Source: Mucilaginibacter tundrae
GTDB lineage: Bacteria; Bacteroidota; Bacteroidia; Sphingobacteriales; Sphingobacteriaceae
Length of the DNA: 64,000 bases
Assembly: GCF_013408825.1 (NCBI RefSeq)
Contig: NZ_JACCBZ010000003.1
Coordinates: 558,001-622,000 of the forward strand
Direction of reading: 5' to 3'
Of this stretch, positions 29,403 to 39,082 are shown one piece after another. Each line of letters starts with the position of its first letter. The first letter of the stretch is position 1. The notes under the pieces are model-generated. The model was not told where the DNA came from and did no database searches. It was given only the letters and a program-made list of their open reading frames with translations. A program made the translations under genes and the position numbers.

Positions 29403-30479
29403 ATGGTAAGTATTAAACCAGCTAAAAAAAAGCTTAAAAAACTAGAAGCCGTTAGGGGATTTGCCGCTGTTTATGTTGTCTTGCATCATTTGTTTGCCGC
29501 TCGGCTTATAATTGCAGGAAAAGATTTTTCAATCCTGTTCCGGTTTGGCCAGGAAGCAGTGATACTTTTCTTTCTGTTATCAGGATTTGTTATTCAATAC
29601 GCGTTCTCGCTCTCCACTGATAAATCATTCAGAACATTCTTTACAAAGCGCTTTTTACGGATATACATTCCTTTAATTTGTGTATTTATTGCCAATTATT
29701 CGTTAGATGCCATACAATCCAGGAGTTTTTTACGGGTAGATTTCCATTCCCTTGCAGCCACGTTACTAATGCTGCAGGATACATCCTTTCTTAAGCCTCA
29801 TGTAATTGCTGATCCCTTTTTGGGTAATACTCCGCTATGGTCGCTATCGTACGAATGGTGGTTTTACATGGTATTTTTTTTAGTTATTGCCAAAATTCAT
29901 AAAAGGCCATCACAGTTTGTTTACATCCTTGGTATTCTATCAGCAATTACGTACGTCATCTACCCTAATTTTATCAATAATGAATTAATGTATTTGGTAA
30001 TATGGTGGGTTGGTGCCGATATGGCAAAACTCTATTTACAAAACAAAGAAATTAATCTGCGTTCACTTTTAATTCCATTAGCAGCGCTTAGTGCTGTAAC
30101 TTTAATATTAATCATTAACGTTATGGTTCATAATCGCCATGTATCCGCAGGGGTATACCCATTTTTGGAATTAAGGCATTTTATTTTCGCGCTGATAACT
30201 GTTATAGCTGCCCTTATATGGAAGAAATTGAATTGGCGGGGTTTCAACTCAACAATAGGACTATTTGAGCACATAGCGCCAATATCCTTCGGAATTTATA
30301 TTTCCCATTGGTTTTTAGTGGCCGATGCTTCTTATTTAAATGGAGCGATTACTAATACTGCCTTAAGAACGTGCTGCTATATATTAATATGCATTGTTTT
30401 CGCTTATATTATTGAAAGGGTAATTTACATTAAGCTAAATAAATGGCTGTTAATTAGATTCACAGGTACAAAAAAGTGA
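29403..30479 (+). CDS. Acyltransferase family 3 (OafA/YrhL-like) membrane protein
   Basis: A 358-residue integral membrane O-acyltransferase with about ten hydrophobic segments. The family N-terminal motif is KLEAVRGFAAVYVVLHHLF, with the catalytic His in the first helix. FFLLSGFVIQYAFS and FFTKRFLRIYIPL follow (the R/K-R-x-x-R-I-x-P motif), then NTPLWSLSYEWWFYM. Members acetylate or acylate surface polysaccharides, peptidoglycan or antibiotics. A Lys-rich start (KPAKKKLKKLEAVRG) sets the topology. Monocistronic; substrate unknown. Confidence 0.92.
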   Translation: MVSIKPAKKKLKKLEAVRGFAAVYVVLHHLFAARLIIAGKDFSILFRFGQEAVILFFLLSGFVIQYAFSLSTDKSFRTFFTKRFLRIYIPLICVFIANYSLDAIQSRSFLRVDFHSLAATLLMLQDTSFLKPHVIADPFLGNTPLWSLSYEWWFYMVFFLVIAKIHKRPSQFVYILGILSAITYVIYPNFINNELMYLVIWWVGADMAKLYLQNKEINLRSLLIPLAALSAVTLILIINVMVHNRHVSAGVYPFLELRHFIFALITVIAALIWKKLNWRGFNSTIGLFEHIAPISFGIYISHWFLVADASYLNGAITNTALRTCCYILICIVFAYIIERVIYIKLNKWLLIRFTGTKK

Positions 30480-30509
30480 ATATAATTGCTTTAAATATCA
30501 AATCGTTAA

Positions 30510-31271
30510 CTATTTTGCTGTCGCCCAAAAAATGGCATTGGTAAACATTGTTCTGTAATCTTTACTTTCGAACAGAATGGGCGAATGACCCATAAAAATA
30601 TACACGTTCCGGGCTTTGTAGTTAAGATTTGTCCAAACTACAGGATGATCCCCACCCATTTTAATATCGGAGTTTGGAACGTAAGTCGATTCATCAACGG
30701 TAGCCAATACATGAACATTTGGCCTTGGATCTTTATCGTACGTATACCACTCTTCTTTTTCCACCGTAAACGTCGGCGATACGCCATTCATAACAGGGTG
30801 CTGTTTGTCTTCCACATTAACAGTAGCTTTTACGAAGGTGGCTATATAGTTTTTAAACTCAATATCTCCCATAAACTGGTGAAACCATCCCCACATCGGG
30901 TAGCCATCAAATTCGCCAATCAATGTAGCGTGGTGAAACCCTATCCATCCTCCCCTGCCTTCGGCAATATACTTTTCAAAGGCAGCCACTGCTTTATCTT
31001 TCCAAGCATAAGGCGCATAATCCAGCTGGATGAATAATTGATACTTAGATAGGAATTTGTCATCAATACTATCTGTATTCTGAATATAATCAATGCTAAA
31101 ATTACTATCCGCAGCCAATTTGTCCAGCCAAACCCTTGCGGCTTTTGAATATTCGATATGATGACCACCGTTTTCATACAGGGCTATCACATGAAAGCGA
31201 GGTGACTTTATTTGCGCACTTGCCGCGTTTAGGTTAAAAACACAAAATAACAGCAGCAAAAGTTTTCTCAT
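30510..31271 (-). CDS. Secreted ThuA-like domain protein
   Basis: A 253-residue protein with a signal peptide (MRKLLLLLFCVFNLNAASAQ) and one ThuA (glutamine-amidotransferase-like) domain. Motifs: LYENGGHHIEYSKAARVWLDKLA near the start, GWIGFHHATLIGEFDGYPMWGWF in the middle and HPVVWTNLNYKARNVYIFMGHSP at the end. The class I amidotransferase Cys is absent, as usual for this family. ThuA proteins are linked to sugar metabolism and are frequent in Bacteroidota; exact chemistry is unknown. Stand-alone gene convergent with the acyltransferase gene. Confidence 0.88.
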   Translation of the reverse strand: MRKLLLLLFCVFNLNAASAQIKSPRFHVIALYENGGHHIEYSKAARVWLDKLAADSNFSIDYIQNTDSIDDKFLSKYQLFIQLDYAPYAWKDKAVAAFEKYIAEGRGGWIGFHHATLIGEFDGYPMWGWFHQFMGDIEFKNYIATFVKATVNVEDKQHPVMNGVSPTFTVEKEEWYTYDKDPRPNVHVLATVDESTYVPNSDIKMGGDHPVVWTNLNYKARNVYIFMGHSPILFESKDYRTMFTNAIFWATAK

Positions 31272-31510
31272 AGGTTGATGTTTAATAAATTACTACATGA
31301 TTGCACAAAAGCACAAACCTTTGTTAACACTACTAAACGTAATTTAGGCTTACAATTGTTATCCATCGTTCAAAAATACACTATCTTAATCTTTATTTCA
31401 CATCTCGGTTTCGCATGTATTCTTAAGCATTAGTTCGAATTAATTTTAATCAATTTCTAATGCCACCCTCAGTTTAACTACAGATTTTTATTTTATACTT
31501 GCTGATTGTA

Positions 31511-32338
31511 ATGCCCCTATTTATGCTATTGATTAAATCATACTTTATTACTAATCCGTCTTCATCGCAAGTAATTTTATATGGTGGAATAATTGTGAGT
31601 TTATGGCTGATTGAAGCTGTAGTGTTAACATCATCATGGAAAGATAAATGGAAACATACGCTCACCAATATGTTTTTCATATTTACTGCCTTACCAGTAC
31701 AATTGTTTATGACAATATTTGTGCTGATGATATGCGTTTGGTCACTTAGTCACCATTGGGGGCTGTTGTATGTATTACCTTATTCCAACAGCATATTTGT
31801 GAAATACATAATAGGATTTGTGCTGCTTGATTTTTGCGAATACATATACCATGTAGTTATGCATAAGGTTAAAACATTGTGGAATTTTCATTTAATACAC
31901 CACAGCGATCTTGATCTGGACGTATCAACTACGGTAAGGGAACACCCTGTAGAAACTTTTGTAAGAATGTGTTTTTTAATTATCTGGGTGTTTTTATTAG
32001 GGGCTTCGTTCGGAGTTTTATTATTGCGCCAAACCATACAAACCATTGCCAATATTACATCACATACACAATTTAAGCTTTCGCCTAAAGTTAATGATAT
32101 AGTAAGCCTGGTTTTTATTACCCCGAATTTACACCACGTGCACCATCACTACGAATTACCTTACACTGATTGCAACTATGGTGATGTATTGAGCATTTGG
32201 GACCGGATTTTTAAGACCTACTACAACGACATGCCTAAAAGTGAAATCACATTCGGCATTGATACCCATATGGATAAACAGATCAATTCTAATTTCATTA
32301 AGGTATTAAAAATTCCATTTGCAAAAAGAAGCTCTTAA
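31511..32338 (+). CDS. Sterol desaturase / fatty acid hydroxylase family protein
   Basis: About 275 residues from the ATG at 31511 (MPLFMLLIKSYFITN); the longer frame starts at a TTG. Four to five membrane helices. The histidine boxes of the di-iron family are HVVMHKVKTLWNFHLIHHSD, HTQFKLS and LHHVHHHYELPYTDCNYGDVLSIWDRIFKTYY. It belongs to a different branch from the hydroxylase of the inositol-lipid locus, closer to the C5-desaturase/alkylglycerol monooxygenase type. Substrate unknown; it could modify a sphingoid base or a carotenoid. No operon partner is obvious. Confidence 0.87.
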   Translation: MPLFMLLIKSYFITNPSSSQVILYGGIIVSLWLIEAVVLTSSWKDKWKHTLTNMFFIFTALPVQLFMTIFVLMICVWSLSHHWGLLYVLPYSNSIFVKYIIGFVLLDFCEYIYHVVMHKVKTLWNFHLIHHSDLDLDVSTTVREHPVETFVRMCFLIIWVFLLGASFGVLLLRQTIQTIANITSHTQFKLSPKVNDIVSLVFITPNLHHVHHHYELPYTDCNYGDVLSIWDRIFKTYYNDMPKSEITFGIDTHMDKQINSNFIKVLKIPFAKRSS

Positions 32339-32429
32339 TTACTATGAACCATTCTAGTAGCGGTACATTTTATTCTTCAGAATAAAATCAAAATGTGCCT
32401 ATACCTTCATTAAAAATATCTCACTTTAT

Positions 32430-33671
32430 ATGCTATTTGTATTGAGGTACCTTTTAATATTAGCATTAATTTATAGCCCGGCAATACTACATGCACAGGA
32501 TCAAAAGTTTGTTCCGTTAGCTAAATACCCCAAAAGTGATACCCTTGCAAAAAAGCATACTGATACCTTACAACAGTTAGATCTATATGACATAATAGGT
32601 TCGCTGTTTGGCAATAAACGAAATAGTGAAAATGATACTATAACAACCAAACCTGTATTTTCGGTAGTACCAGCATTGGGTTATACTTTGCAATCAAAAT
32701 TAGCTTTGACCTTGGCCGGAAATATTGCCTTTAGAACAACTAAAGATTCAAAAATATCAACCATAACTATTAATACGGCTTATACCCAAACCAAACAAAT
32801 CATTATCCCCATCCAATCCAATATCTGGACAAAAAACAACGATTATGACTTTGTTGGAGATATACGCTACCTTAAATACCCGCAAAGCACTTACGGGCTG
32901 GGCAGCAATTCCAATATCAAAGATGAAGATCCAATGGATTACGATTTCTTTAGGTTTAGTGAGATCGCTTTAAAGCGTATATGGACAGACTTTTATGCGG
33001 GAATTGGTTATATAGCCGATGTACATTGGAATGTTACCCATAAAGGGCCGCTGGATGGTGCACCATCGGATTACACGAAGTACGGAGCGCAATCACATTC
33101 AATATCTTCGGGGATCACTTTGAATACTTTATATGACAGTAGAGACAATTCGATAAATCCCTATCGCGGTTTTTACGCATCGCTGCAATACAAAGATGAT
33201 GGAGATTTCCTGGGCAACTTGCATAATTGGCAGGCGATGATTATTGATATACGCAAATACATTAAGTTTCCATCGGGTTCAGATAATGTATTAGCGCTTT
33301 GGTCATATGATTGGTTAGTGTTAGAAGGTAGTCCGCCTTATCTTGATTTGCCTGCCAACACATGGGACACCTATAGCGGAACGGGAAGAGGATATATTCA
33401 AGGCCGTTTCCGGGGGGCACAAATGGTGTACGCGGAATCGGAATATAGATTTAAACTTACCAATAATGGCCTTTTGGGCGGCGTTATATTTGTAAACGCA
33501 CAATCTTTTTCTGCAGCACAAGGAACAAGCCTCCAATCTATTCAACCTGCTTTTGGCCCAGGAATACGCCTTAAATTGAATAAAGTATCTCGTACCAATA
33601 TAGCTATTGACTATGGTTTCGGCCGTGAAGGATCAAGAGGTATGTTTATAAATGTTGGCGAAATATTTTAA
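32430..33671 (+). CDS. BamA/TamA family (surface antigen D15-like) outer-membrane protein
   Basis: A 413-residue outer-membrane barrel with a signal peptide (MLFVLRYLLILALIYSPAILHAQ). A short linker leads directly into beta-strands (VFSVVPALGYTLQSKLALTLAGNIAF, SSGITLNTLYDSRDNSINPYRGFYASLQYK). The latter is the D15 'DSRDN..NP..G' signature. The end, INVGEIF, is a barrel terminal strand. No POTRA domains, so it is not the assembly factor BamA itself but one of the smaller 'Bac_surface_Ag' barrels. Role unknown. It converges on the DyP gene with a shared terminator in between. Confidence 0.85.
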   Translation: MLFVLRYLLILALIYSPAILHAQDQKFVPLAKYPKSDTLAKKHTDTLQQLDLYDIIGSLFGNKRNSENDTITTKPVFSVVPALGYTLQSKLALTLAGNIAFRTTKDSKISTITINTAYTQTKQIIIPIQSNIWTKNNDYDFVGDIRYLKYPQSTYGLGSNSNIKDEDPMDYDFFRFSEIALKRIWTDFYAGIGYIADVHWNVTHKGPLDGAPSDYTKYGAQSHSISSGITLNTLYDSRDNSINPYRGFYASLQYKDDGDFLGNLHNWQAMIIDIRKYIKFPSGSDNVLALWSYDWLVLEGSPPYLDLPANTWDTYSGTGRGYIQGRFRGAQMVYAESEYRFKLTNNGLLGGVIFVNAQSFSAAQGTSLQSIQPAFGPGIRLKLNKVSRTNIAIDYGFGREGSRGMFINVGEIF

Positions 33672-33694
33672 TTTAGAATTAAACTGATGCAACA

Positions 33695-33723
33695 AAATCC
33701 CTTGGTCTTAAACCAAGGGATTT
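33695..33723. terminator. Bidirectional intrinsic terminator
   Basis: A 12-bp perfect stem (AAATCCCTTGGT at 33695-33706, complement at 33712-33723) with a 5-nt loop, between the convergent BamA-like and DyP genes. A and T bases at the stem base let it work in both directions. Confidence 0.7.
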
Positions 33724-33744
33724 AGATATAAATGCTTATTTGCA

Positions 33745-35274
33745 TTAAGAAGGTAAAGCACCTGCCGCAATAGCCTTTAAAGCGTTTATACCGGGTATAA
33801 ATAAATACAAGCTACCGTCGGTGCGTATAAAACGTGTCATATTAGGCACATCTACTTTTGCTCCCTCCTCCGTTATATACTCCAGGTATTTGTGCATTGG
33901 ATCCCCATCCTGCGCATGGCTTCCAAAAAGTGGATCAATTCCGCTTCTATTATTGGTAGCATCAGGGTTTCTAAACTTTCCCTTAGATATCCAATTTTTC
34001 ATTATAAACTGAAACTGATTAAATAAATGGCATCCAATAAATAATCCTATTAGGCCTCTTTGTATACCGTCTGGCTCACCCTCTACATATTTAGGGCCAT
34101 ACGGCGAAGCACGGCGCATTACCCTGTTTATACCAGCATAATTTACATTACCTGTTACGTTATAATCATCTCGAGGATTAGCCCTGCGGATGTGTGCCGC
34201 ATATGGGCATATTTCGCCTAAAGTATCATTGTGTTTCGGTCCTTTTTGATGATCGGTTGGGGTAATGTAATTAAAATTGGTATAATCAAATCCTTTTAAC
34301 TCAGGATTAGGTGCAGTGGGCGATATTACCAACGGAGTACCATCAGCCCATCGTCCGCACATTTTAGCAGCAATCAAATCAGGGTCTTCGCCTTGAGCTA
34401 TAAATGCTTTAAATGCTTTTACATCCTGATAAAGAAATCTAAACGCTGCAAACCCGCCATTATATAACAATTTATGTGCTTTATAAGGACTTTGGTTATT
34501 ATAGGCGAAATTATACGATGGAACCACAGGCCTATCATCATAAGTAAGCTCGCCGTCCCTAACATTCATTAATTTATTATTCCAGGGCACATCACCAATT
34601 CTTGGTTGCGATAAGCTGTCCTTATAATCAAAGTGAATATAATCAATCTTGTCCCCTTCATCAATCGGTTCTGAATCTTTGATGAAAGCTGGCATTAAAG
34701 CGGGTTTGCCATTAACAACGGGAATCATTTTCATCAATTTATCATAATAAACTTCACGGTCACTTTCTATCTGCGTAAAAAGCGTTATCTGAAGGTGCAA
34801 ATCGTTACCGCTTGGATCTGGTGGGTTTGGTAACAGCCAATCATTTTTACCTCTTGTCCACCAATTAGCCGGTGCACTATCATCCGTATCGCCAATATTA
34901 AGGCAGTTATCACTGTCTGTAGCACCTTTTTTAAATACACTAAATAACTCACGGCTATTATCGGCTACGGTTTTACAATTAACATCGCCTATCATTTGCA
35001 AAAGCCCGGCATAAGTAAAAGCGATATTAAGACAATAAGGAGGTTTATAGCCACGATCCCAGGGCTTGGCCGTGGTAATATTAAGTTCGGCGTTACTCCC
35101 TGATGCCAAATTTTTGCAGAACAATTGCGCACCTGGAATATCCTGGATATTAAGAATAATATATTTAATATAATTAAATCTATACCCTCTTAGTATAAGT
35201 CCCTGAATATCGTCCAACGCCGGATTTGGTAAGATCGCCGGTTTTTCTAATTTGTTGTTTGTTAGTTCTTCCAT
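33745..35274 (-). CDS. DyP-type heme peroxidase (atypical)
   Basis: A 509-residue protein from the ATG at 35274 (MEELTNNKLEKPAIL); an in-frame TTG 15 bp upstream overlaps the preceding gene and is less likely. DyP features: an N-terminal start DIQGLILRGYRFNYIKYIIL, the distal motif region as KDSLSQPRIGD (the canonical form is GxxDGxSQP), and the proximal heme-ligand block CPYAAHIRRANPRDD with His361 and Arg363. The catalytic Asp (Asp219) is kept but the flanking Gly residues of GxxDG are replaced. No signal peptide. DyPs oxidise dyes, lignin models or porphyrins with H2O2. It starts 5 bp after the stop of the partner gene, so the two are co-expressed. Confidence 0.82.
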   Translation of the reverse strand: MEELTNNKLEKPAILPNPALDDIQGLILRGYRFNYIKYIILNIQDIPGAQLFCKNLASGSNAELNITTAKPWDRGYKPPYCLNIAFTYAGLLQMIGDVNCKTVADNSRELFSVFKKGATDSDNCLNIGDTDDSAPANWWTRGKNDWLLPNPPDPSGNDLHLQITLFTQIESDREVYYDKLMKMIPVVNGKPALMPAFIKDSEPIDEGDKIDYIHFDYKDSLSQPRIGDVPWNNKLMNVRDGELTYDDRPVVPSYNFAYNNQSPYKAHKLLYNGGFAAFRFLYQDVKAFKAFIAQGEDPDLIAAKMCGRWADGTPLVISPTAPNPELKGFDYTNFNYITPTDHQKGPKHNDTLGEICPYAAHIRRANPRDDYNVTGNVNYAGINRVMRRASPYGPKYVEGEPDGIQRGLIGLFIGCHLFNQFQFIMKNWISKGKFRNPDATNNRSGIDPLFGSHAQDGDPMHKYLEYITEEGAKVDVPNMTRFIRTDGSLYLFIPGINALKAIAAGALPS

Positions 35275-35279
35275 GATAC

Positions 35280-35981
35280 TTAGCTGCAATCTGGTTTAGT
35301 TGATTGAGCGAACTCCACATCAGTTAAAGGTGGGTAAGGCCATAATTCAACGCCAGTTACACCATTAACAGCGTAATTAGTTAAAATATTACTTACGCTC
35401 AGGCCAGGGAAGGTAGCCCCAAAAAGTGGGTTCGTGAGATCAGCAGGGGCAACATATGCTTTACCCGCGGCAGTGGGATCAGCAAAATTGTAAGCCATTA
35501 ATAAACAGTTAAAAGCATCCGGATTTGACACTACCCCACCGTTCTCTTTAATATAATTTGCAGAGTTAGGTCCGTTAGGATCTATACCCGGTATATTGCT
35601 CTCATCCATTATGCTAATTATAGCATTTAAGCCTTTTGCAATAGATGGCTGCTGCACAAATGCACCAATATAATCAGCAAACTCAGCATCATAGATAGCT
35701 TGTACAACTAACAGATCTTTATCTGGCATAGACTGAAAAGTAGTTACCGGGAGTTTAGATTTGGAACCTGCCGGCACAGCATAAAACATAAAAAAATGGA
35801 CTCCTGTTTGGGCACGCATATCTGGCCCCGGATCGTCCGTAGCTGTTTTAGAAGCATGGTGAAGCAAGTGAGCGGCTTCGAGCGCTTGCTTAAATAATCC
35901 TTTTTTTACGGGTAGAAACAGAAACAACATGTGCTGTTGATCTGGAGTGCCCACATAAGTGATAGCATTTGAATTAGACAT
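35280..35981 (-). CDS. Hypothetical protein coupled to the DyP gene
   Basis: A 233-residue protein without signal peptide or TM segment. The N-terminal part (QHMLFLFLPVKKGLFKQALEAAHLLHHAS) and TGVHFFMFYAVPAGS recall the alternating strand-helix and '(V/T)HF..' strands of ferredoxin-like dimeric alpha/beta-barrel domains, the same fold class as DyP. I do not recognise a named family. It is immediately upstream of the DyP gene (5 bp to its ATG). It may be a partner subunit, a second domain split from it, or a substrate-handling protein. The fold suggestion is only by eye. Confidence 0.65.
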   Translation of the reverse strand: MSNSNAITYVGTPDQQHMLFLFLPVKKGLFKQALEAAHLLHHASKTATDDPGPDMRAQTGVHFFMFYAVPAGSKSKLPVTTFQSMPDKDLLVVQAIYDAEFADYIGAFVQQPSIAKGLNAIISIMDESNIPGIDPNGPNSANYIKENGGVVSNPDAFNCLLMAYNFADPTAAGKAYVAPADLTNPLFGATFPGLSVSNILTNYAVNGVTGVELWPYPPLTDVEFAQSTKPDCS

Positions 35982-36124
35982 TTTGTGATAAGGTTAAGTT
36001 TTCCTACTCTATTCAGGCTTTTCGGATACGCCTCTTTAGTTCAAATATAGTTTATAAAATTTACATTGTCCACAACAAAACTGTCGCGACTAAAAAGTTT
36101 AATTTAGTTTTCAAGTATCCGTGC

Positions 36125-36164
36125 AAAAAAAATACCCGCTCCTGAACATGCAGTCACGGGTATT
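36125..36164 (-). terminator. Intrinsic terminator of the PUL 2 transport operon
   Basis: Read on the minus strand: AATACCCG, 18-nt loop, CGGGTATT, then T8 (the A run at 36125-36132 on the plus strand). It lies just after the last gene of the SusC-SusD-SGBP operon. Confidence 0.75.
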
Positions 36165-36182
36165 CATCAATTAACCAATCAA

Positions 36183-37427
36183 TTAATATTTTTCAACTCT
36201 GATATTATCAATAGCCACTGTGAAATTATTAACCACAGTTGTTCCAGCATTTATAAACATAATACTGATAGACCCATTACCTGTTGGGCCAAGTAAATCG
36301 GTAAGTGATGGTAACGGCGAACCTGAACCATCAGCACCTCCGCTAGGAGTTGTTTTAAAATTAGATAAAGGAATTACTACAGTTTGCCAACCATTTGTAA
36401 CGAAAGGGGTTGTTGTACCGTCGCTATTTTTCCATGGTTCATAAGCGGCCAGGTAAGTCCAGGTGTAGTTATTCACAATATAAATTGAGCCATTTACCCA
36501 AGGTGTAGCTGCCGGAACATCAATTTCAAATTTTAAAGCCCAATTGGCCGGGTTATCTGAAAGATCCGCAACCGGAACCCATTGCGTTGGATTGAGGTTT
36601 ATTGATCGCCCACCATCATACCATGCAAAATCGTTCGCAGGAATAGAAGATGCATTTAGTACAGCGTAATAGCCGGTATTGCCAGGATAAGCTGTAGAGC
36701 TATTTGTAGGATTTGAACTTAACCCCCATGAATAATTATTTATCGCATCAAAATTTGTTGCTACACCTGTAACAAAATCATCAAATAATAAAACAGAAGT
36801 ACCTGTACCATAGCGGTTAACTACTTGAATAGGTCCGCCTGTTGTAGCGCCTTGCGGCACAGTAAAAGCTAACGTTGTACCCAAATCATTAGTTACAATG
36901 CCGGATGATACTGTTATCCCGCCTGGTAAAATAACTTTATCGATATAAAAGAAGTTAGAGCCATAAACAGTAACTGTTTCTCCTGGCAGGGCATCTTCAT
37001 TTGACATTGATGTAATGACTGTTGCAAGAGGAACTACGGGAAAGCTATAAGTAACCTGGCCGGTTGCTGTTACTACCGTTATTGTATTTAGTTTTGCCTG
37101 ATTAAGCGTAGCAAAAGGGATAGCAGGCACCTTTACAGGTAAACTGTTATCAGAACCTAAAGCATTGTTTAAGGAGGCTGCTACGCCATCAAAATACACC
37201 TGTTTTACACCAGTAAAATGACTGCCCTGTAACACCACATAATTACCCGGATTCGCGGCTTTAAGCACACTATCATTTGGAGAGGCGGCGTATGCCCTTA
37301 CCTGGGTAATCACTGGATTACCAGAACCTACATTGGCATCCTTTTTACAGGACGACTGTATAAATGCTGCCATTGCTAAAGCCAGCAAAATAGGTGCATT
37401 TATAATATATGATGAAGTCTTTTTCAT
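36183..37427 (-). CDS. Surface glycan-binding lipoprotein with IPT/TIG domains (PUL 2)
   Basis: About 414 residues from the ATG at 37427 (MKKTSSYIINAPILLALAM); the longer frame adds ten residues. Lipobox FIQSSC (Cys27). Two IPT/TIG immunoglobulin-like domains follow: NPVITQVRAYAASPNDS...PGNYVVLQGSHFTGVKQVYFDGV, and VITSMSNEDALPGETVTVYGSNFFYIDKVILPGG. A C-terminal beta-sandwich (about 230-414; WALKFEIDVPAATPWVNGSIYI, FTVAIDNIRVEKY) probably binds glycan. This matches the SusE/F-position surface glycan-binding proteins of Bacteroidota PULs. Third gene of the SusC-SusD-SGBP operon, probably binding xyloglucan at the cell surface. Confidence 0.87.
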   Translation of the reverse strand: MKKTSSYIINAPILLALAMAAFIQSSCKKDANVGSGNPVITQVRAYAASPNDSVLKAANPGNYVVLQGSHFTGVKQVYFDGVAASLNNALGSDNSLPVKVPAIPFATLNQAKLNTITVVTATGQVTYSFPVVPLATVITSMSNEDALPGETVTVYGSNFFYIDKVILPGGITVSSGIVTNDLGTTLAFTVPQGATTGGPIQVVNRYGTGTSVLLFDDFVTGVATNFDAINNYSWGLSSNPTNSSTAYPGNTGYYAVLNASSIPANDFAWYDGGRSINLNPTQWVPVADLSDNPANWALKFEIDVPAATPWVNGSIYIVNNYTWTYLAAYEPWKNSDGTTTPFVTNGWQTVVIPLSNFKTTPSGGADGSGSPLPSLTDLLGPTGNGSISIMFINAGTTVVNNFTVAIDNIRVEKY

Positions 37428-37473
37428 ATTTAAAACTTTAAATTGTTTAATAATCATTTTCAGTTTATTACTG

Positions 37474-39060
37474 TTAATAATAAGGCACAGGTGTTTTGGT
37501 TAACAATGGATCTGAAGAAACCTCAGCTGCAGGGTAAGGCAGATAATATACCGGGTTAACACCCGTCAGAACAGTAGGCTCGGTCACAGCGCCCGATGTA
37601 TAAGTAAATGTATTACGGTGCTGCGCTTTTATAAAGGCATCGGCTGCCGTTGGGTTGTAATCATGCCACCTTTTTAGATCAAACCAAAATTGGTATTCCA
37701 ATGCCAGCTCAAGCCTCCGCTCATTAAATATATCCTGCCATGTTAATGAGGTTTTGGTTGGTACGCCAGCCCTGGTACGTATTAAATTAAAATATTTTAA
37801 AGCATCGGGATCTGTAGTACTTGCATTGGTACCTAAAATAGCCTCGGCATATATCAGATACACGTCTGATAAACGTAACAGGTAGTTAGGACTTGCGTCA
37901 TGCATCAGTGTTATATTCATATTATTATTTGCCAATGGACCGCCATCAACGTATTTTTTAACATAGGCACTGGTTGCATTGGTCATGCTATAGCCATTCG
38001 GGTTTGCCGCTGTTACTAATTCAGGGTAAGTATCACCGTTAAGCATAAAAGTTGCTTTGCGTCGCAAATCGCCGGGAGAAGCGGCAAAAGCATCATACAA
38101 GTCTTTACTAATAGCCATGCCGTCCCAGCCACCACCACCTACACCATCAATATTATCATCACCTTCAATACATGTTTCCCTAACATCATTAGTACCCCAA
38201 CCGGCCGTTGGTGCAACAGTAAATTGAAGCCCGAAAAGCATCTCGGCGTTATTATTGTTTTGAGTCAAAAAGGCACTGTAATAGTTTGGAAATAAGCTTA
38301 ATCCGCTGTTATTAGCCACATCGCCCGCCCAAAATTTGGCGCTATCCAAATCAGCTTGTACACGTGTACCGGTGATGCCAGATCTTGTTAAAAATACTTT
38401 AGCCAATAAACCTTCGGCAGACCATTTATTAACCCGGCCAGCCTGTGGATCTGTTGAAGGCAAATTTTGGGCCGCGTAATGCAGGTCATTTATGATAAAC
38501 TTGTAAACGTCGCTTTGTATATTACTATGTAACAAAGGCGTAGTTACCACACTGGTACTATTGTCAACAATTGGTACCGCGCCCCACAATTGTGTAAGAT
38601 AAAAATAGGCTGCTGCACGCATAAATCTTGCTTCGCCAATAGCCTGTGTTCTAGCCGTTCCTAATGATGCTGGGCTATAGCTTTGAATATTAAGCATAGT
38701 GGTATTTGATTGTGCTATTACATCGTATAATGATTGCCAGCCGAAATCAAGCCCTACAAAACCAGTGTTTATACTAAAATTTGTGAATTGAGGACCATAA
38801 GCATTGCCTGCAACCGCGTTACCCGAAAGAAGTTCGCCCACAAATACTATAAAATCACCTTGAGAATTTTCATTAAATGACCACCATGGAGTGGTATATA
38901 AATTTGCGGTAGCGGCTCTAAGTTCTGCCGCATTTTGATAATAAGTACTTGCAACCAGTTTATTGGTTGGAATACCTTTGCTCTCAAATTGTTTATTGCA
39001 TGCACTTAATCCAAGTGCTCCAGATAAAAACAAGATGAATGTTTTTTTAATATTTTTCAT
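37474..39060 (-). CDS. RagB/SusD family outer-membrane lipoprotein (PUL 2)
   Basis: A 528-residue SusD-like lipoprotein with lipobox LSAC (Cys21). Family blocks: AIGEARFMRAAAYFYLTQLWGAVPIVD, KWSAEGLLAKVFLTRSG, YLLRLSDVYLIYAEAILGTN and DIFNERRLELALEYQFWFDLKRW. It forms the lid of the SusC transporter encoded 22 bp upstream and binds imported xyloglucan oligosaccharides, by locus content. Confidence 0.95.
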   Translation of the reverse strand: MKNIKKTFILFLSGALGLSACNKQFESKGIPTNKLVASTYYQNAAELRAATANLYTTPWWSFNENSQGDFIVFVGELLSGNAVAGNAYGPQFTNFSINTGFVGLDFGWQSLYDVIAQSNTTMLNIQSYSPASLGTARTQAIGEARFMRAAAYFYLTQLWGAVPIVDNSTSVVTTPLLHSNIQSDVYKFIINDLHYAAQNLPSTDPQAGRVNKWSAEGLLAKVFLTRSGITGTRVQADLDSAKFWAGDVANNSGLSLFPNYYSAFLTQNNNNAEMLFGLQFTVAPTAGWGTNDVRETCIEGDDNIDGVGGGGWDGMAISKDLYDAFAASPGDLRRKATFMLNGDTYPELVTAANPNGYSMTNATSAYVKKYVDGGPLANNNMNITLMHDASPNYLLRLSDVYLIYAEAILGTNASTTDPDALKYFNLIRTRAGVPTKTSLTWQDIFNERRLELALEYQFWFDLKRWHDYNPTAADAFIKAQHRNTFTYTSGAVTEPTVLTGVNPVYYLPYPAAEVSSDPLLTKTPVPYY

Positions 39061-39082
39061 ACTCTATACTTTTAAATAATAG

